Position numbers and translations under genes: made by a program
NCBI RefSeq assembly: GCF_049060325.1
Contig: NZ_JBMGPW010000005.1
Span: 62,001-126,000 of the forward strand
DNA length: 64,000 bases
Direction of reading: 5' to 3'
Source: Vescimonas sanitatis
Lineage (GTDB): Bacteria; Bacillota; Clostridia; Oscillospirales; Oscillospiraceae
In this document: positions 1 to 8,615 of the stretch, one piece after another
How the letters are laid out: each line of letters opens with the position of its first letter
How positions within the stretch are numbered: the stretch's first letter is position 1
Notes under the pieces: generated by a model
Database searches by the model: none
What the model saw: the letters and a program-made list of their open reading frames with translations, nothing else
What the model was told of the DNA's origin: nothing

Positions 1-1809
1 ATACTCATCCTCGATGTCCGGCAGGTAGACCGTCTGCACCGGGATGCGGCGCAGCACCTCGTACAAACCGTTGGTGTGATCGGCGTGGTAGTGGGTCACC
101 ACCACAGCGCTCAGTTCCCGGACGCCCATGCTGTGCAGCGTGTCGGCAGCTAGACCGCCGGGGTCTTTATAGCTGTTGCTGCTGCCGCAGTCCACCAGTG
201 CCGTCTCACCGCCGGAGGTCAGAATGACGCTCTCGCCCTGTCCCACATCCAGCGTCAGGGCGGTCAGTACGCCGTACTGATAGTCCTGACGGTTGACCCA
301 GATGGCCGCCGTCAGCGTCAGCACCGACAATGCCGATGCCAGCAGGTATTTCCGCTTGCCGTCCGGCGTGGCGGCACAGCCGATAAAGGCCGCGTACAAA
401 AACAGCAGCCAGTAGATGAGATAGGGATTGGTGAAATACACCGCGTGATAGCGCCAGGACATCATGCCGTTGGCGATCCACAGGATGTACCGCACCAGCG
501 CCCAGGATATCCAACCCAGCAGGCTGGCCAGCGGCAGCCACACAAAGCCCAGCAGCACCGTCACAAAGGCAGCCATGAAGCTCCATCCCGCCGCAGGCAC
601 CGCCAATAAGCTGGACAGCGGTGCTACCAGCACGAAAATGCGGAAATACCAGGCTGTCAGCGGGGCAGTGAACACCACGGCGCTGAGGGTGGCGGACAGG
701 TTCGCCGCGACGAAGCACAACGCGGTCCGCAGCGGCCGACATTTTCCCTTATACCACCCGGTCAGCAGCTTGTACAGCCGGGGTGACAGCAGCACCATAC
801 CCAGCGTAGCGGAAAAGCTCAGCTGCAAGCTGACGCTGGCCGCGGCAAAGGGATTGCACAGCAGGATCACCAGCAGTGCGGCAGCCAAGCTGGTCAGAGG
901 GTCACTGCCCCGCCGGAACAGCGGCGCGATCAGCAGGAATATCTGCATGATGCAGGCACGGACCACCGAGGGGCTCATGCCCACCATCACCATGTAAAAC
1001 AGCAGCAGCGGAATGGTCACGGCGCACAGCAGTCTCTGCCGCCGGGAGATCAGCAACGCCATCAGCGTCACCAGAAAAGCGCAGTGCAGGCCGGACACCG
1101 CGAACAGATGCGCCAGGCCCGTCTCCTGCATGGCCAGATAGTCTCCGTCGTCCATAGCGGACTTGTCCCCGGTAAGCTCCGCTGTCAGAAATCCGCTGAC
1201 ACGCGGGTCATCCCAGATAGCGGCCACCTTCTCGCGGAAAGCTTTGCCCGCCCGCTGGGGCAGCCAGCGCAGGGCATCCCTATCACCCGCCGACAGACGC
1301 ACATCCTCACGGCCATACAGCAGCGCATACACGCCCCGGGCGTTAAAATGGGTCACATCATCGCTGTCGAAATGGGCGGCAGACTGCCACTGGGCCGTGC
1401 CCGTGACCGTGTCACCCGGTCGGGCCGCCAGCAGCTCCGCTTCGCCATACAGCACGGCCCTGGCCCGATGATAGCCCTCCAGCTCCACCGTGACCCTGGC
1501 GCCGCGCTCCGTGGCCTGCGGCCAATCGCAAACGGTTGCGGTAAAGTCCGACGCCGCACCACAGCGGTCCTCTATCGGCTGGCGCACCAGGTGGTCATAC
1601 CCGGCAAAATAGGCCAGCGATACCGCCAGCGGCAGCAGGATCAGCAGCCCCCGGCGAAAATATTTTTGTTTGCGTGCAGCAAACAGCCACGCAAGCGCCA
1701 GCAGCAAAACGCCCCCGGCGGCATACAGCTGCCAGCCGTTCCAGGGCAACAGTGCCGCCAGGAAGACACCGGCAGAGAAGGAAAACCCGATCGTGGCCAA
1801 AACGCGCAT
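1..1809 (-). CDS. comEC: ComEC/Rec2 DNA-uptake channel, 3' end beyond window
   Basis: The first 603 codons of a long frame that runs off the left edge, so the C-terminus is missing. The N-terminus has closely spaced hydrophobic segments and a DUF4131-like region. A polytopic Competence domain follows, with the typical stretch ETGLAHLFAVSGLH. A metallo-beta-lactamase domain then begins, with the metal motif THYHADHTNG near residues 572-581. ComEC family members form the inner-membrane channel for single-stranded DNA during transformation, and the MBL domain is the proposed nuclease. The ATG at 1809 is chosen because it has a GGGGAGAG ribosome site and a good promoter just upstream. No other com gene is in the window except a lone prepilin at 30.8 kb. 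Confidence 0.93.
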   Translation of the reverse strand, partial: MRVLATIGFSFSAGVFLAALLPWNGWQLYAAGGVLLLALAWLFAARKQKYFRRGLLILLPLAVSLAYFAGYDHLVRQPIEDRCGAASDFTATVCDWPQATERGARVTVELEGYHRARAVLYGEAELLAARPGDTVTGTAQWQSAAHFDSDDVTHFNARGVYALLYGREDVRLSAGDRDALRWLPQRAGKAFREKVAAIWDDPRVSGFLTAELTGDKSAMDDGDYLAMQETGLAHLFAVSGLHCAFLVTLMALLISRRQRLLCAVTIPLLLFYMVMVGMSPSVVRACIMQIFLLIAPLFRRGSDPLTSLAAALLVILLCNPFAAASVSLQLSFSATLGMVLLSPRLYKLLTGWYKGKCRPLRTALCFVAANLSATLSAVVFTAPLTAWYFRIFVLVAPLSSLLAVPAAGWSFMAAFVTVLLGFVWLPLASLLGWISWALVRYILWIANGMMSWRYHAVYFTNPYLIYWLLFLYAAFIGCAATPDGKRKYLLASALSVLTLTAAIWVNRQDYQYGVLTALTLDVGQGESVILTSGGETALVDCGSSNSYKDPGGLAADTLHSMGVRELSAVVVTHYHADHTNGLYEVLRRIPVQTVYLPDIEDEY

Positions 1810-1844
1810 CGTTCTCTCCCCTCCCCCGGTCATAGTATCGTTTT

Positions 1845-1873
1845 ATTATACCAAATATAGCTGCCCGTGACAA
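1845..1873 (-). promoter_or_regulatory. comEC promoter
   Basis: On the minus strand, TTGTCA (1868-1873), a 17-bp spacer and a perfect TATAAT (1845-1850), 36 bases before the comEC ATG. The -35 sits next to the terminator of the upstream thioesterase gene. Confidence 0.7.
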
Positions 1874-1874
1874 G

Positions 1875-1903
1875 AAAAAAGCCGCCCCTACGGGCGGCTT
1901 TTT
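1875..1903 (-). terminator. Terminator after the thioesterase gene
   Basis: A 7-bp GC stem (1881-1887 with 1892-1898) and 4-base loop, with A6 on one side and T5 on the other, so it can act in both directions. It separates the thioesterase from comEC. Confidence 0.8.
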
Positions 1904-1908
1904 GTGGT

Positions 1909-2307
1909 TTATACGCGTGCCAGCTTGTCATTGCACTTCTGCAAAAACCGTGCGTTGTCGATGACAGCGCGGGTATGGGTGCCCTCGCCGATCAGGCCAT
2001 CGGCGTCGTGGGCCGTGACCTTGAAGGTGATCATCTTGCCGTTGGCGGAGATACCCGTCACCTCGGCAGTGGCGGTGACCTTCATGCCCACAGGAGTAGG
2101 CGCCAGGTGACTGGAACTGATCTCCACGCCCACGGTGCCCTTGCCCTCCGGCAGCTCCGGCTGCACGCACTGCATAGCGGCGTACTCCATCAGTCCCATC
2201 ATAAAGGGGGTGCCGAACACCTCCAGCCCGCCGGAACCGATAGCCTTGGCGGTCATATCCGGGGTGACGGTCTTTTCAGCGGTATAGGTCATACCTACTT
2301 CGATCAT
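1909..2307 (-). CDS. FlK-like hot-dog thioesterase
   Basis: A 132-residue single hot-dog domain. Residues 31-44 (FGTPFMMGLMEYAA) resemble the fluoroacetyl-CoA thioesterase (FlK) active-site region. There is a Thr and a Glu at the expected positions, followed by HLAPTPVG, which carries the family's His. Members of this family hydrolyse small acyl-CoA thioesters. In anaerobes without fluoroacetate the substrate is unknown, so a general short-acyl-CoA thioesterase is the cautious call. The gene lies 76 bases downstream of potCD on the same strand, has a GGAGGAATT ribosome site and ends at its own terminator. It may be co-transcribed with the polyamine transporter. Confidence 0.8.
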   Translation of the reverse strand: MIEVGMTYTAEKTVTPDMTAKAIGSGGLEVFGTPFMMGLMEYAAMQCVQPELPEGKGTVGVEISSSHLAPTPVGMKVTATAEVTGISANGKMITFKVTAHDADGLIGEGTHTRAVIDNARFLQKCNDKLARV

Positions 2308-2383
2308 AGCAATTCCTCCAATTAAGCGCTTTTCTTTAAATACATTTCTTGCCTATACGCGGGGCGGAAAAAAACCGCGAATG

Positions 2384-4372
2384 TCAGACGCCCAACTGTG
2401 TCCACAACTTATCGTAGAACTTCAGCGTCTCCTGTGGCAGGTTGACATAGATCTCACAGCGCTCGCGCTCCTCATCGGGAATGGCCATGATGTTGTAGAT
2501 CTCCTCGTCCAGCGGCTCACCATACGTCTCCTCGTAGTAAGCGGGATACTCCGCCAGCGCTTCGGCATTGGGAGAGGCATACCAGATGTAGTCCATATTG
2601 GCCAGGTTACTGTCGGTAGAGGCGATAAAGTTGATCCACTCATAGGCCTCGGCCTTGTGCTGGCTGGACTTGAGCACACACATGGCGTCCACGAACCAGT
2701 TGCTGCCCTCCTCGGGAATGACGAAGGCCAGGTCCTCGTTATTCTCCAGCATGGTCAGATAGTCGCCGGCGTAGTACATGGTGATGGCCGCATTGCCGCC
2801 CTCCATCTTGCCGAAGACCTCGTCCATGACGAAGGCCTGATACACACCCTTGTCTTTGGCATTCTTCACCAGCTCAAAGGCCTCGGTCAGCTGTCCCTCA
2901 TCGGTGGTGTTGATGTCGTAGCCCAGATAGCACAGGGCGGCCATCAGCGCGTCGCGGGAGTTGTTGATCATCAGCACCTGTCCGGCGTACTTCTCGTCGA
3001 ACATAGCGCCCCAGCTGGTGATGGGCTCGTCCACCATAGTCGTGTTGTAGATGATACCCACGCTGCCCCAGGTGTAGGGTACGGTGTACTTATTCTCCGG
3101 GTCGAAGCTCAGATGGGTAAACTGGGGGTCCATCAGTTGGAAATTGGGGATGGCGGCGTAGTCCAGCTCCGCCAGCATATCCTCCTGGATCAGCCGGGCG
3201 ATCATATAGTCGGAGGGTACAATCACATCGAAGTCCGCGCCGCCCATCTTGATAAGGGAGTACAACGCCTCATTGCTCTCGGCGGTCTGGTAGTTCACAC
3301 GGATGCCGGTCTTCTCCTCGAATTCGGTGATCAGGGACTCATCGATATACTCGCCCCAGGAGCACACATTGACCACGCGCTCGCTGCGGGCCGCGGCACC
3401 GGTGACGATCAGTACCGCCAACAGCACACAGGCCATAGCGCCCGCGGCCAGCTTCTTGCCCAGGCCGGGATGCTTTTTCGGCGCCGGCGCAGGAGCGGCG
3501 GCCTCCGCATGGCGGCGGCTGTGGCTCTGCTGGTGGTTTTCCCGCAGGTTGATGATGGCCAGCAGGATGATGACCGTGACGAACAGCAGCGTGGATACGG
3601 CGTTGATCTCCGGGCTGACGCGCTTTTTGGTCATGCCGTAGATGGTCATGGCTAACGTGGAGGAGGACGTACCCGCCGTGAAGTAGCTGATGATGAAATC
3701 ATCGATGGACATAGTGAAAGCCGTCAGCGCACCGGAGACGATACCGGGCTTGATCTCCGGAATGATGACCTTCCAGAAGGCCTGCATCCAGGTGCAGCCC
3801 AAGTCCTGGGCCGCATCGACCAAATTGCGGTCCATCTGCCGCAGCTTGGGCCCTACGGACAAAATGACGTAGGGGATGTTGAAGCAGATGTGGGCGATCA
3901 ACAGTGTGCCAAAGCCCAGGGTCAGTCGCTCAGGCAGCACCACCAGTGACTGCCAGCCGTTGACCCACACGGCAAAGCTATGCCATCCGTTGAAGAATAC
4001 CACGAACAGCAGACACAGGCTGACGCCGGTGACGATGTCCGCGTTCATCATGGGAATGTTGTTCACGGCCATCAGCCCGGTGCGCGCCCGGCGTCGCATA
4101 CCGTAAAAGCCGATAGCGGCAAAGGTGCCCGCCACGGTGGCGATGACGGTAGCCAGCAAGGATACCAGCAGCGTGGTATACACGCTGTGCATAATGAGCC
4201 GGTCGTTCAGCAGCTCGGCGTACCAGTGGAGGGAAAAGCCCTTCCACACACTGGAGCTGTTGCCGGCGTTGAAGGAAAAGACGATCAGGATGATGATGGG
4301 TGCGTACAGGAACAGGCCCACCAGGATCATCAACAGGCGATCGCCGACGGAGTTGCCCTTTCTCTGTCTCAT
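2384..4372 (-). CDS. potCD: Fused spermidine/putrescine permease and binding protein (PotC-PotD)
   Basis: A 662-residue fusion. Residues 1 to about 275 are a PotC-type inner-membrane permease with six predicted helices and the EAA loop near residues 187-212 (DAAQDLGCTWMQAFWKVIIP). A basic, Ala/Pro-rich linker (about 276-305) follows. An extra hydrophobic helix (about 307-327) then leads into a complete PotD-type periplasmic-binding fold (about 332-662, beginning NVCSWGEYIDESLITEFEEKTG). The extra helix carries the chain out of the cell, so the binding domain is outside and tethered to the permease, replacing the usual lipoprotein anchor. The start ATG overlaps the potB stop by 4 bases, so translation is coupled. 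It likely binds and imports polyamines with PotA and PotB. Confidence 0.93.
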   Translation of the reverse strand: MRQRKGNSVGDRLLMILVGLFLYAPIIILIVFSFNAGNSSSVWKGFSLHWYAELLNDRLIMHSVYTTLLVSLLATVIATVAGTFAAIGFYGMRRRARTGLMAVNNIPMMNADIVTGVSLCLLFVVFFNGWHSFAVWVNGWQSLVVLPERLTLGFGTLLIAHICFNIPYVILSVGPKLRQMDRNLVDAAQDLGCTWMQAFWKVIIPEIKPGIVSGALTAFTMSIDDFIISYFTAGTSSSTLAMTIYGMTKKRVSPEINAVSTLLFVTVIILLAIINLRENHQQSHSRRHAEAAAPAPAPKKHPGLGKKLAAGAMACVLLAVLIVTGAAARSERVVNVCSWGEYIDESLITEFEEKTGIRVNYQTAESNEALYSLIKMGGADFDVIVPSDYMIARLIQEDMLAELDYAAIPNFQLMDPQFTHLSFDPENKYTVPYTWGSVGIIYNTTMVDEPITSWGAMFDEKYAGQVLMINNSRDALMAALCYLGYDINTTDEGQLTEAFELVKNAKDKGVYQAFVMDEVFGKMEGGNAAITMYYAGDYLTMLENNEDLAFVIPEEGSNWFVDAMCVLKSSQHKAEAYEWINFIASTDSNLANMDYIWYASPNAEALAEYPAYYEETYGEPLDEEIYNIMAIPDEERERCEIYVNLPQETLKFYDKLWTQLGV

Positions 4373-5223
4373 AGCATCACCGCCTGTTCCTCGCCCTCGC
4401 CAAAGCGGTTCATCACCAGCATACAGACAACGACGATCAGCATCATCACCAGGGAAATAGCCGCGCCCAGCTGCGGGTTATACGCCCCGCCCAGGAACTG
4501 CCGTTCGATCAGGTCGCCCAGCAACAGCTCCGTGCCGCCGCCCAGCATACGGCTGATGGCGAACGTAGACACAGAGGGCACGAACACCATGGTGATGCCG
4601 GACAGCACGCCCGGCAGGCTCAGGGGCAGGATGACCTTGCGGAACACCGTGACGGTGTTGGCCCCCAGGTCGCGGGCTGCCTCCAGCAGGGAGTAATCCA
4701 GCTTGCAAATCACAGAGTAGATAGGCAGGATCATAAAGGGTAGGTAGTTATAGACCATACCCAGCACCACAGCGCCCTGGGTGTCGATCATGGTAAAATA
4801 CTCCAGGCTGCTGCCTGTCAGATGGTTGTACAGGGCAATGATACCCAGTTTCTGGAACAGCTGGTTCAGCAGGCCGTTGTTCTCCAGGATGGTCATCCAG
4901 GAGTAGGTCCGCAGCAGGAAGTTCATCCACATGGGCAGCATGATCAGTACCATGGCCGTGCGGCGGAAGCGCTCGCCCTCCCGGCTGAGAAGGTACGCCA
5001 CAGGATAGCCCAACAGCAGGCAGATAGCCGTGGCAATCAGCGCCAGCTTGAAGGAACGGCCGAACACGGCAGCGTAACCGCCCATCTGGACAAAGTTGTC
5101 CAGCGTGAAGCCGCCCTCGCTGCCGGCAAAGGCATACACCACCATAATGACAATGGGGGCTACTACAAAAATAGCCATCCACACCACATAGGGCACGGCG
5201 AAACGGGAGAGCTTACTCTTCAT
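4369..5223 (-). CDS. potB: Spermidine/putrescine ABC transporter permease
   Basis: A 284-residue polytopic inner-membrane protein with the binding-protein-dependent permease fold. The EAA loop reads LLEAARDLGANTVTVFRKVI. It pairs with the PotC half of the following fused protein and docks on PotA. The ATG at 5223 is preferred over an in-frame start 30 bases upstream. It begins MKSKLSRFAV and has a GAGGAG ribosome site formed by the Glu codons at the end of potA. The gene overlaps the potA 3' end by 11 bases and the potCD start by 4, marking a tight operon. Confidence 0.93.
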   Translation of the reverse strand: MKSKLSRFAVPYVVWMAIFVVAPIVIMVVYAFAGSEGGFTLDNFVQMGGYAAVFGRSFKLALIATAICLLLGYPVAYLLSREGERFRRTAMVLIMLPMWMNFLLRTYSWMTILENNGLLNQLFQKLGIIALYNHLTGSSLEYFTMIDTQGAVVLGMVYNYLPFMILPIYSVICKLDYSLLEAARDLGANTVTVFRKVILPLSLPGVLSGITMVFVPSVSTFAISRMLGGGTELLLGDLIERQFLGGAYNPQLGAAISLVMMLIVVVCMLVMNRFGEGEEQAVML

Positions 5224-6355
5224 CCTCGCTCTCCTCCTCTTCCGGCTCAGCACCGGCGTCCGCCAGTTCCTCGTATTCCTCGGAGTAAGAGGAATAGTCG
5301 CCGAACATACCGGAATACTCGCTCTTCTTCATAATGTGGAAACCCTCGGGATCGATCTTCACGCCGATACGGGCACCCACCGGAGAGTGATCGGTGGTCT
5401 GGATCAACCACTTGAAGCCGCGGAAATCCACGATGATATCATATTGCATCCCCTTGAACGTCACGTTGGTGACAGTGCCTACCAACTGGCCCTGCTCCAC
5501 CGGCACGATGTCGATATCCTCCGGGCGAATGACCACGTCCACCGGTTCATTTTCGGCGAAGCCGCCGTCCACGCAGGGGAATTCCTTGCCGTACATTTTC
5601 ACGACCCTGTCGCGGACCATCGTGCCGTTGAGGATATTGCTCTCGCCGATGAAGTCCGCCACAAAGGCATTCTTCGGTTCGTTGTAGATATCCTCCGGTG
5701 TGCCGATCTGCTGGATGCGGCCCTTGTCCATGACCACCACGGTGTCGGACATGGTCAGGGCTTCCTCCTGATCGTGGGTGACATATATAAACGTGATGCC
5801 CATCTGCTGCTGGATACGTTTCAGTTCGTTCTGCATATCCTTACGCAGACGCAGATCCAGCGCGCCCAGCGGCTCGTCCAGCAGCAGCACCTTCGGCCGG
5901 TTCACCAGGGCGCGGGCGATCGCCACACGCTGCTGCTGACCACCGGAGAGTTGGTCGACACGCCGGCGGTCAAAGCCCTTCAGGCTGACGACCTCCAGCA
6001 TTTCACCGACACGCTGTCGTATCTCGTCCTCCGGCACTTTTGCGATACGCAGGCCAAAGGCGATGTTTTCAAACACGTCCAGATGCGGAAACAGCGCATA
6101 TTTCTGGAACACCGTGTTGATCTGCCGCTTATGGGGCGGGACATCGTTGATCCTCTCGCCGTCGAAGGTCACGTCGCCGCTTGTGGGCGTGGTGAAACCT
6201 CCGATGATCCGCAGTGTGGTAGTCTTGCCGCACCCACTGGGGCCAAGCAGCGTGAGGAATTCGGAATCGTTGATGTAAAGATTGATGTGATCGAGAACCA
6301 GCTCGTCGTCAAACGCCATGCAGAGATCCCGCAGGCGAATCAACTCTTTGGACAT
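5213..6355 (-). CDS. potA: Spermidine/putrescine ABC transporter ATP-binding protein
   Basis: A 380-residue ATPase. The Walker A motif GPSGCGKTT is at residues 38-46, the signature LSGGQQQR near 136-143, the Walker B LLLDEP near 157-162, and the H-loop THDQEEALT follows. A C-terminal TOBE-like regulatory domain comes after. The protein ends in a strongly acidic tail (EPEEEESEDEE) that is not usual for PotA. The tail codons also supply the purine-rich ribosome site for potB, which may explain them. It is first in the operon, with a good promoter and a GGAGGA ribosome site, and powers polyamine uptake at the inner membrane face. Confidence 0.95.
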   Translation of the reverse strand: MSKELIRLRDLCMAFDDELVLDHINLYINDSEFLTLLGPSGCGKTTTLRIIGGFTTPTSGDVTFDGERINDVPPHKRQINTVFQKYALFPHLDVFENIAFGLRIAKVPEDEIRQRVGEMLEVVSLKGFDRRRVDQLSGGQQQRVAIARALVNRPKVLLLDEPLGALDLRLRKDMQNELKRIQQQMGITFIYVTHDQEEALTMSDTVVVMDKGRIQQIGTPEDIYNEPKNAFVADFIGESNILNGTMVRDRVVKMYGKEFPCVDGGFAENEPVDVVIRPEDIDIVPVEQGQLVGTVTNVTFKGMQYDIIVDFRGFKWLIQTTDHSPVGARIGVKIDPEGFHIMKKSEYSGMFGDYSSYSEEYEELADAGAEPEEEESEDEE

Positions 6356-6450
6356 TTATCCTCCTCCATTCATCAGTAAAATAGCCCCCCTTCGACGCGG
6401 CGGCAGCGCGTCTGTTCACGCGCTCGTTTCTGTCGAAAGATGGCGAGTAC

Positions 6451-6479
6451 ACTATATATAAAAGCGCTGGGAAAGTCAA
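6451..6479 (-). promoter_or_regulatory. potA operon promoter
   Basis: TTGACT (6474-6479), 17-bp spacer and TATAGT (6451-6456) on the minus strand. This leaves a leader of roughly 90 bases before potA. Confidence 0.7.
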
Positions 6480-6502
6480 TGGATTTTTCCGTTTTTCCCC
6501 GA

Positions 6503-6536
6503 AAAAAATACAGCGGATGGCAAAAGCCATCCGCTG
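6503..6536 (-). terminator. Terminator after the RluA-family gene
   Basis: A perfect 11-bp stem (6511-6521 with 6526-6536), four-base loop and a T-rich run on the minus strand. Confidence 0.85.
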
Positions 6537-6544
6537 CACGGCAC

Positions 6545-7501
6545 TCAGCCGAAATATTTGTCCCGGAAGGGCACATTTTCCACTGTAAAGCTCTGCCCGC
6601 GCAGATAGTTCAGGTGCCCCGCGTCCGTGGGCAGGTCAAAGGTCAGCTTGTAGGCATACAGGGCCTGCCGCGTCTCGCCGTAGCGGCGGTTTACGTCCCC
6701 ACGGCCGTATTTGCCGTCCCCCAGCAGCGGGCAGCCCAGGTCCGCCATCGTGGCGCGGATCTGGTGGGTCCGGCCCGTCTCCAGCCCGATCTCCACCAAG
6801 CTCAGCTCTCCCCGCGTCTCCAGCACCTTGTAATCGGTAATGGCGGTCTTTCCGCCGGGGATCGGCTTATGGTACACGGACACCTGCTTTTTCTTCTCAT
6901 CTTTCAGCAAAAAGCACTCCACCCGGCCTTCCGGCTTTTTCGGCCGGCCCGCGGTAATGCAGAGGTAGCGCTTGTCCATTTCCCGGTCCCGTATCTTCTC
7001 GTTGATGACCCTCAGCGTCTCGGCGTCCTTGGCCGCGATGACGATGCCGCCGGTATTGCGGTCGATGCGGTTGCACAGTGCCGGCGTAAAGGCATTTTCC
7101 CACTTGGGGTTCCACTCCCGTTTCTGGTACAGATATGCCTGGATGTGGTTGATGAGGGTATTCACCTTTTCCGTCTCGTCGGCGTGGACCACCATTCCCT
7201 GCGGCTTGTCCGCCAGCAGCAGGTGCTCATCCTCGTACACCACCGTCAGGTGCGGCTTGAACAGCGTCAGAAACAGATTTTCCTCTGAGGGCTTGTCGAA
7301 AAACTCGTCGTTGATGTATAATTGCAGCACATCGCCCGCACTGAGCCGCTGGTCCCGCTGGGCACGTCCGCCGTTTACCTTCACCCGCTTGATGCGGATG
7401 TACTTCTGCGCCAGAGCAGGCGGCAGCAGGGGCAGCGCCTTGGACAGAAATCTATCCAGCCGCTGTCCGGCGTCATTTTTTCCGATGGTCAGTTCCCGCA
7501 T
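6545..7501 (-). CDS. RluA-family pseudouridine synthase with S4 domain
   Basis: A 318-residue protein. An N-terminal S4 RNA-binding domain (about 13-75) is followed by the catalytic domain. Its active-site stretch is NRIDRNTGG (Asp is the catalytic nucleophile), with the later family motif ETGRTHQIRATMADLGCPLLGD. RluC/RluD-type enzymes convert uridine to pseudouridine in 23S rRNA. The exact target cannot be read from the sequence. It is monocistronic, between its own promoter and terminator. A second, shorter RluA paralogue without S4 lies at 27.4 kb. Confidence 0.92.
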   Translation of the reverse strand: MRELTIGKNDAGQRLDRFLSKALPLLPPALAQKYIRIKRVKVNGGRAQRDQRLSAGDVLQLYINDEFFDKPSEENLFLTLFKPHLTVVYEDEHLLLADKPQGMVVHADETEKVNTLINHIQAYLYQKREWNPKWENAFTPALCNRIDRNTGGIVIAAKDAETLRVINEKIRDREMDKRYLCITAGRPKKPEGRVECFLLKDEKKKQVSVYHKPIPGGKTAITDYKVLETRGELSLVEIGLETGRTHQIRATMADLGCPLLGDGKYGRGDVNRRYGETRQALYAYKLTFDLPTDAGHLNYLRGQSFTVENVPFRDKYFG

Positions 7502-7531
7502 AACGGCGTCCTCCCCTGTGTTTCTCTGCTT

Positions 7532-7559
7532 ATTGTACCGTGTTTTTGAAAAAAGTCAA
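7532..7559 (-). promoter_or_regulatory. Promoter of the RluA-family gene
   Basis: TTGACT (7554-7559), 16-bp spacer and TACAAT (7532-7537) on the minus strand. It diverges from the yceD promoter 20 bases away. Confidence 0.6.
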
Positions 7560-7578
7560 AATATTTGTAAGAAAATGT

Positions 7579-7607
7579 TTGACAAGGCATTTTGTGTCGG
7601 CTATAAT
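7579..7607 (+). promoter_or_regulatory. yceD-rpmF promoter
   Basis: A perfect consensus: TTGACA (7579-7584), 17-bp spacer, TATAAT (7602-7607). Confidence 0.85.
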
Positions 7608-7634
7608 ACTACACGTGCCATTGTGAGGTGTACT

Positions 7635-8135
7635 ATGCGTTTGAACGTCAACAAGCTGCTGCATACCCCCGATGCCCGGCAGGACATCCGTTTTGAAATG
7701 GATCTGTCCGACTTGGAATTCGGTGGTTCTTGTCCCGTTTCCCGTCCGGTTGTTGTGGACTGCCGGCTGGAGAATAAGGCTGGGCTGCTGCTGTGCGGAA
7801 TGACGTTGACCACCACGCTGCATTGTATCTGTGACCGGTGCGGTGAAGCGTACGACGCGGACAAGACGACACGCTACGGCTGCGTATTGGCAGAGGCGCG
7901 TGAGTCTGACGAAAGCGACGACATCATCCTGCTGGATAACGACGAGGTGGATGTGGAGGAGTTGGCGCGCGACGCCTTTATCCTCGATATGGACACGAAG
8001 TTTCTCTGCTCAGAGGACTGCAAGGGGCTGTGCCCCGGCTGTGGTGTGAACCTGAACCGGGAGAGCTGCCGATGCAAAAAGGCAGTGGATCCCCGTCTGG
8101 CGAAGCTGGCGCAGTTGCTGCAGAAGGATGAGTGA
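7635..8135 (+). CDS. yceD: YceD/DUF177 family protein, probable rRNA/ribosome-assembly factor
   Basis: A 166-residue DUF177 protein. It has one CxxC pair (CDRCGEAY, mid-protein) and a C-terminal cluster CSEDCKGLCPGCGVNLNR followed by CRC, which looks metal-binding. YceD is typically encoded just before rpmF, as here (53 bases), and is linked to 23S rRNA processing in bacteria and plants. The ATG at 7635 is chosen because the consensus promoter lies immediately upstream. The reading frame stays open much further 5', but that extension contains the promoter and is not translated from this transcript. The ribosome site is GAGGTG. Confidence 0.9.
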   Translation: MRLNVNKLLHTPDARQDIRFEMDLSDLEFGGSCPVSRPVVVDCRLENKAGLLLCGMTLTTTLHCICDRCGEAYDADKTTRYGCVLAEARESDESDDIILLDNDEVDVEELARDAFILDMDTKFLCSEDCKGLCPGCGVNLNRESCRCKKAVDPRLAKLAQLLQKDE

Positions 8136-8188
8136 ATTACTTTTTATTACATTGCTGCTCAGGCAATTAAGACCAAGGAGGTGTCAAC

Positions 8189-8383
8189 ATGGCAGTCCCT
8201 AAGGGAAAAGTATCCAAGCAAAGACGCAATAAGAGACGTTCTTCCGTATGGAAGCTGGCAGCTCCCACGCTGGTGGCGTGCGCCAAGTGCGGCGCGCTGC
8301 ATCTCCCCCACAGAATGTGCCCGGAGTGCGGCAGCTACAACGGCCGCGAGGTCAAGGTCGTCAAGTCTGTGGCCGCGAAATAA
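8189..8383 (+). CDS. rpmF: 50S ribosomal protein L32
   Basis: A 64-residue protein starting MAVPKGKVSKQRRNKRR, with a zinc-ribbon made of CAKCG and CPECG. It is a large-subunit protein. The length and motifs fit the zinc-binding L32 type. A strong AAGGAGGTGT ribosome site precedes the ATG. Co-transcribed with yceD and closed by a strong terminator. Confidence 0.97.
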   Translation: MAVPKGKVSKQRRNKRRSSVWKLAAPTLVACAKCGALHLPHRMCPECGSYNGREVKVVKSVAAK

Positions 8384-8400
8384 GTTCTGTTGTGCCTTTG

Positions 8401-8433
8401 CAAGAGGGAAGCGCCGCTTCCCTCTTGTTTTTT
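8401..8433 (+). terminator. Terminator after rpmF
   Basis: A perfect 12-bp stem (8401-8412 with 8416-8427), 3-base loop and T6. Confidence 0.93.
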
Positions 8434-8516
8434 ACTGCTCCCACACTTTTCGTCATGGGAAGTATCAAAATCCATCGTTTTACTTTATGCTCGTGGGCGG
8501 CTATACTATATTGTGC

Positions 8517-8545
8517 TTGCGTCTCACGTCAAAAAACGGTATAAT
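8517..8545 (+). promoter_or_regulatory. Promoter of the DUF512-der-plsY genes
   Basis: TTGCGT (8517-8522), 17-bp spacer and TATAAT (8540-8545), 70 bases before the first ATG. Confidence 0.7.
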
Positions 8546-8615
8546 GAGTTGATTATTATGTGGTATTATGTCCTATTGTGGATAAGGCCGCATTTTGCAT
8601 GAGTGAGGACGTATT

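Noticed and set aside
6972..7634. A long 5' extension of YceD
   Set aside because: It contains a consensus promoter for yceD and lies antisense to the RluA gene; DUF177 homology starts at 7635.
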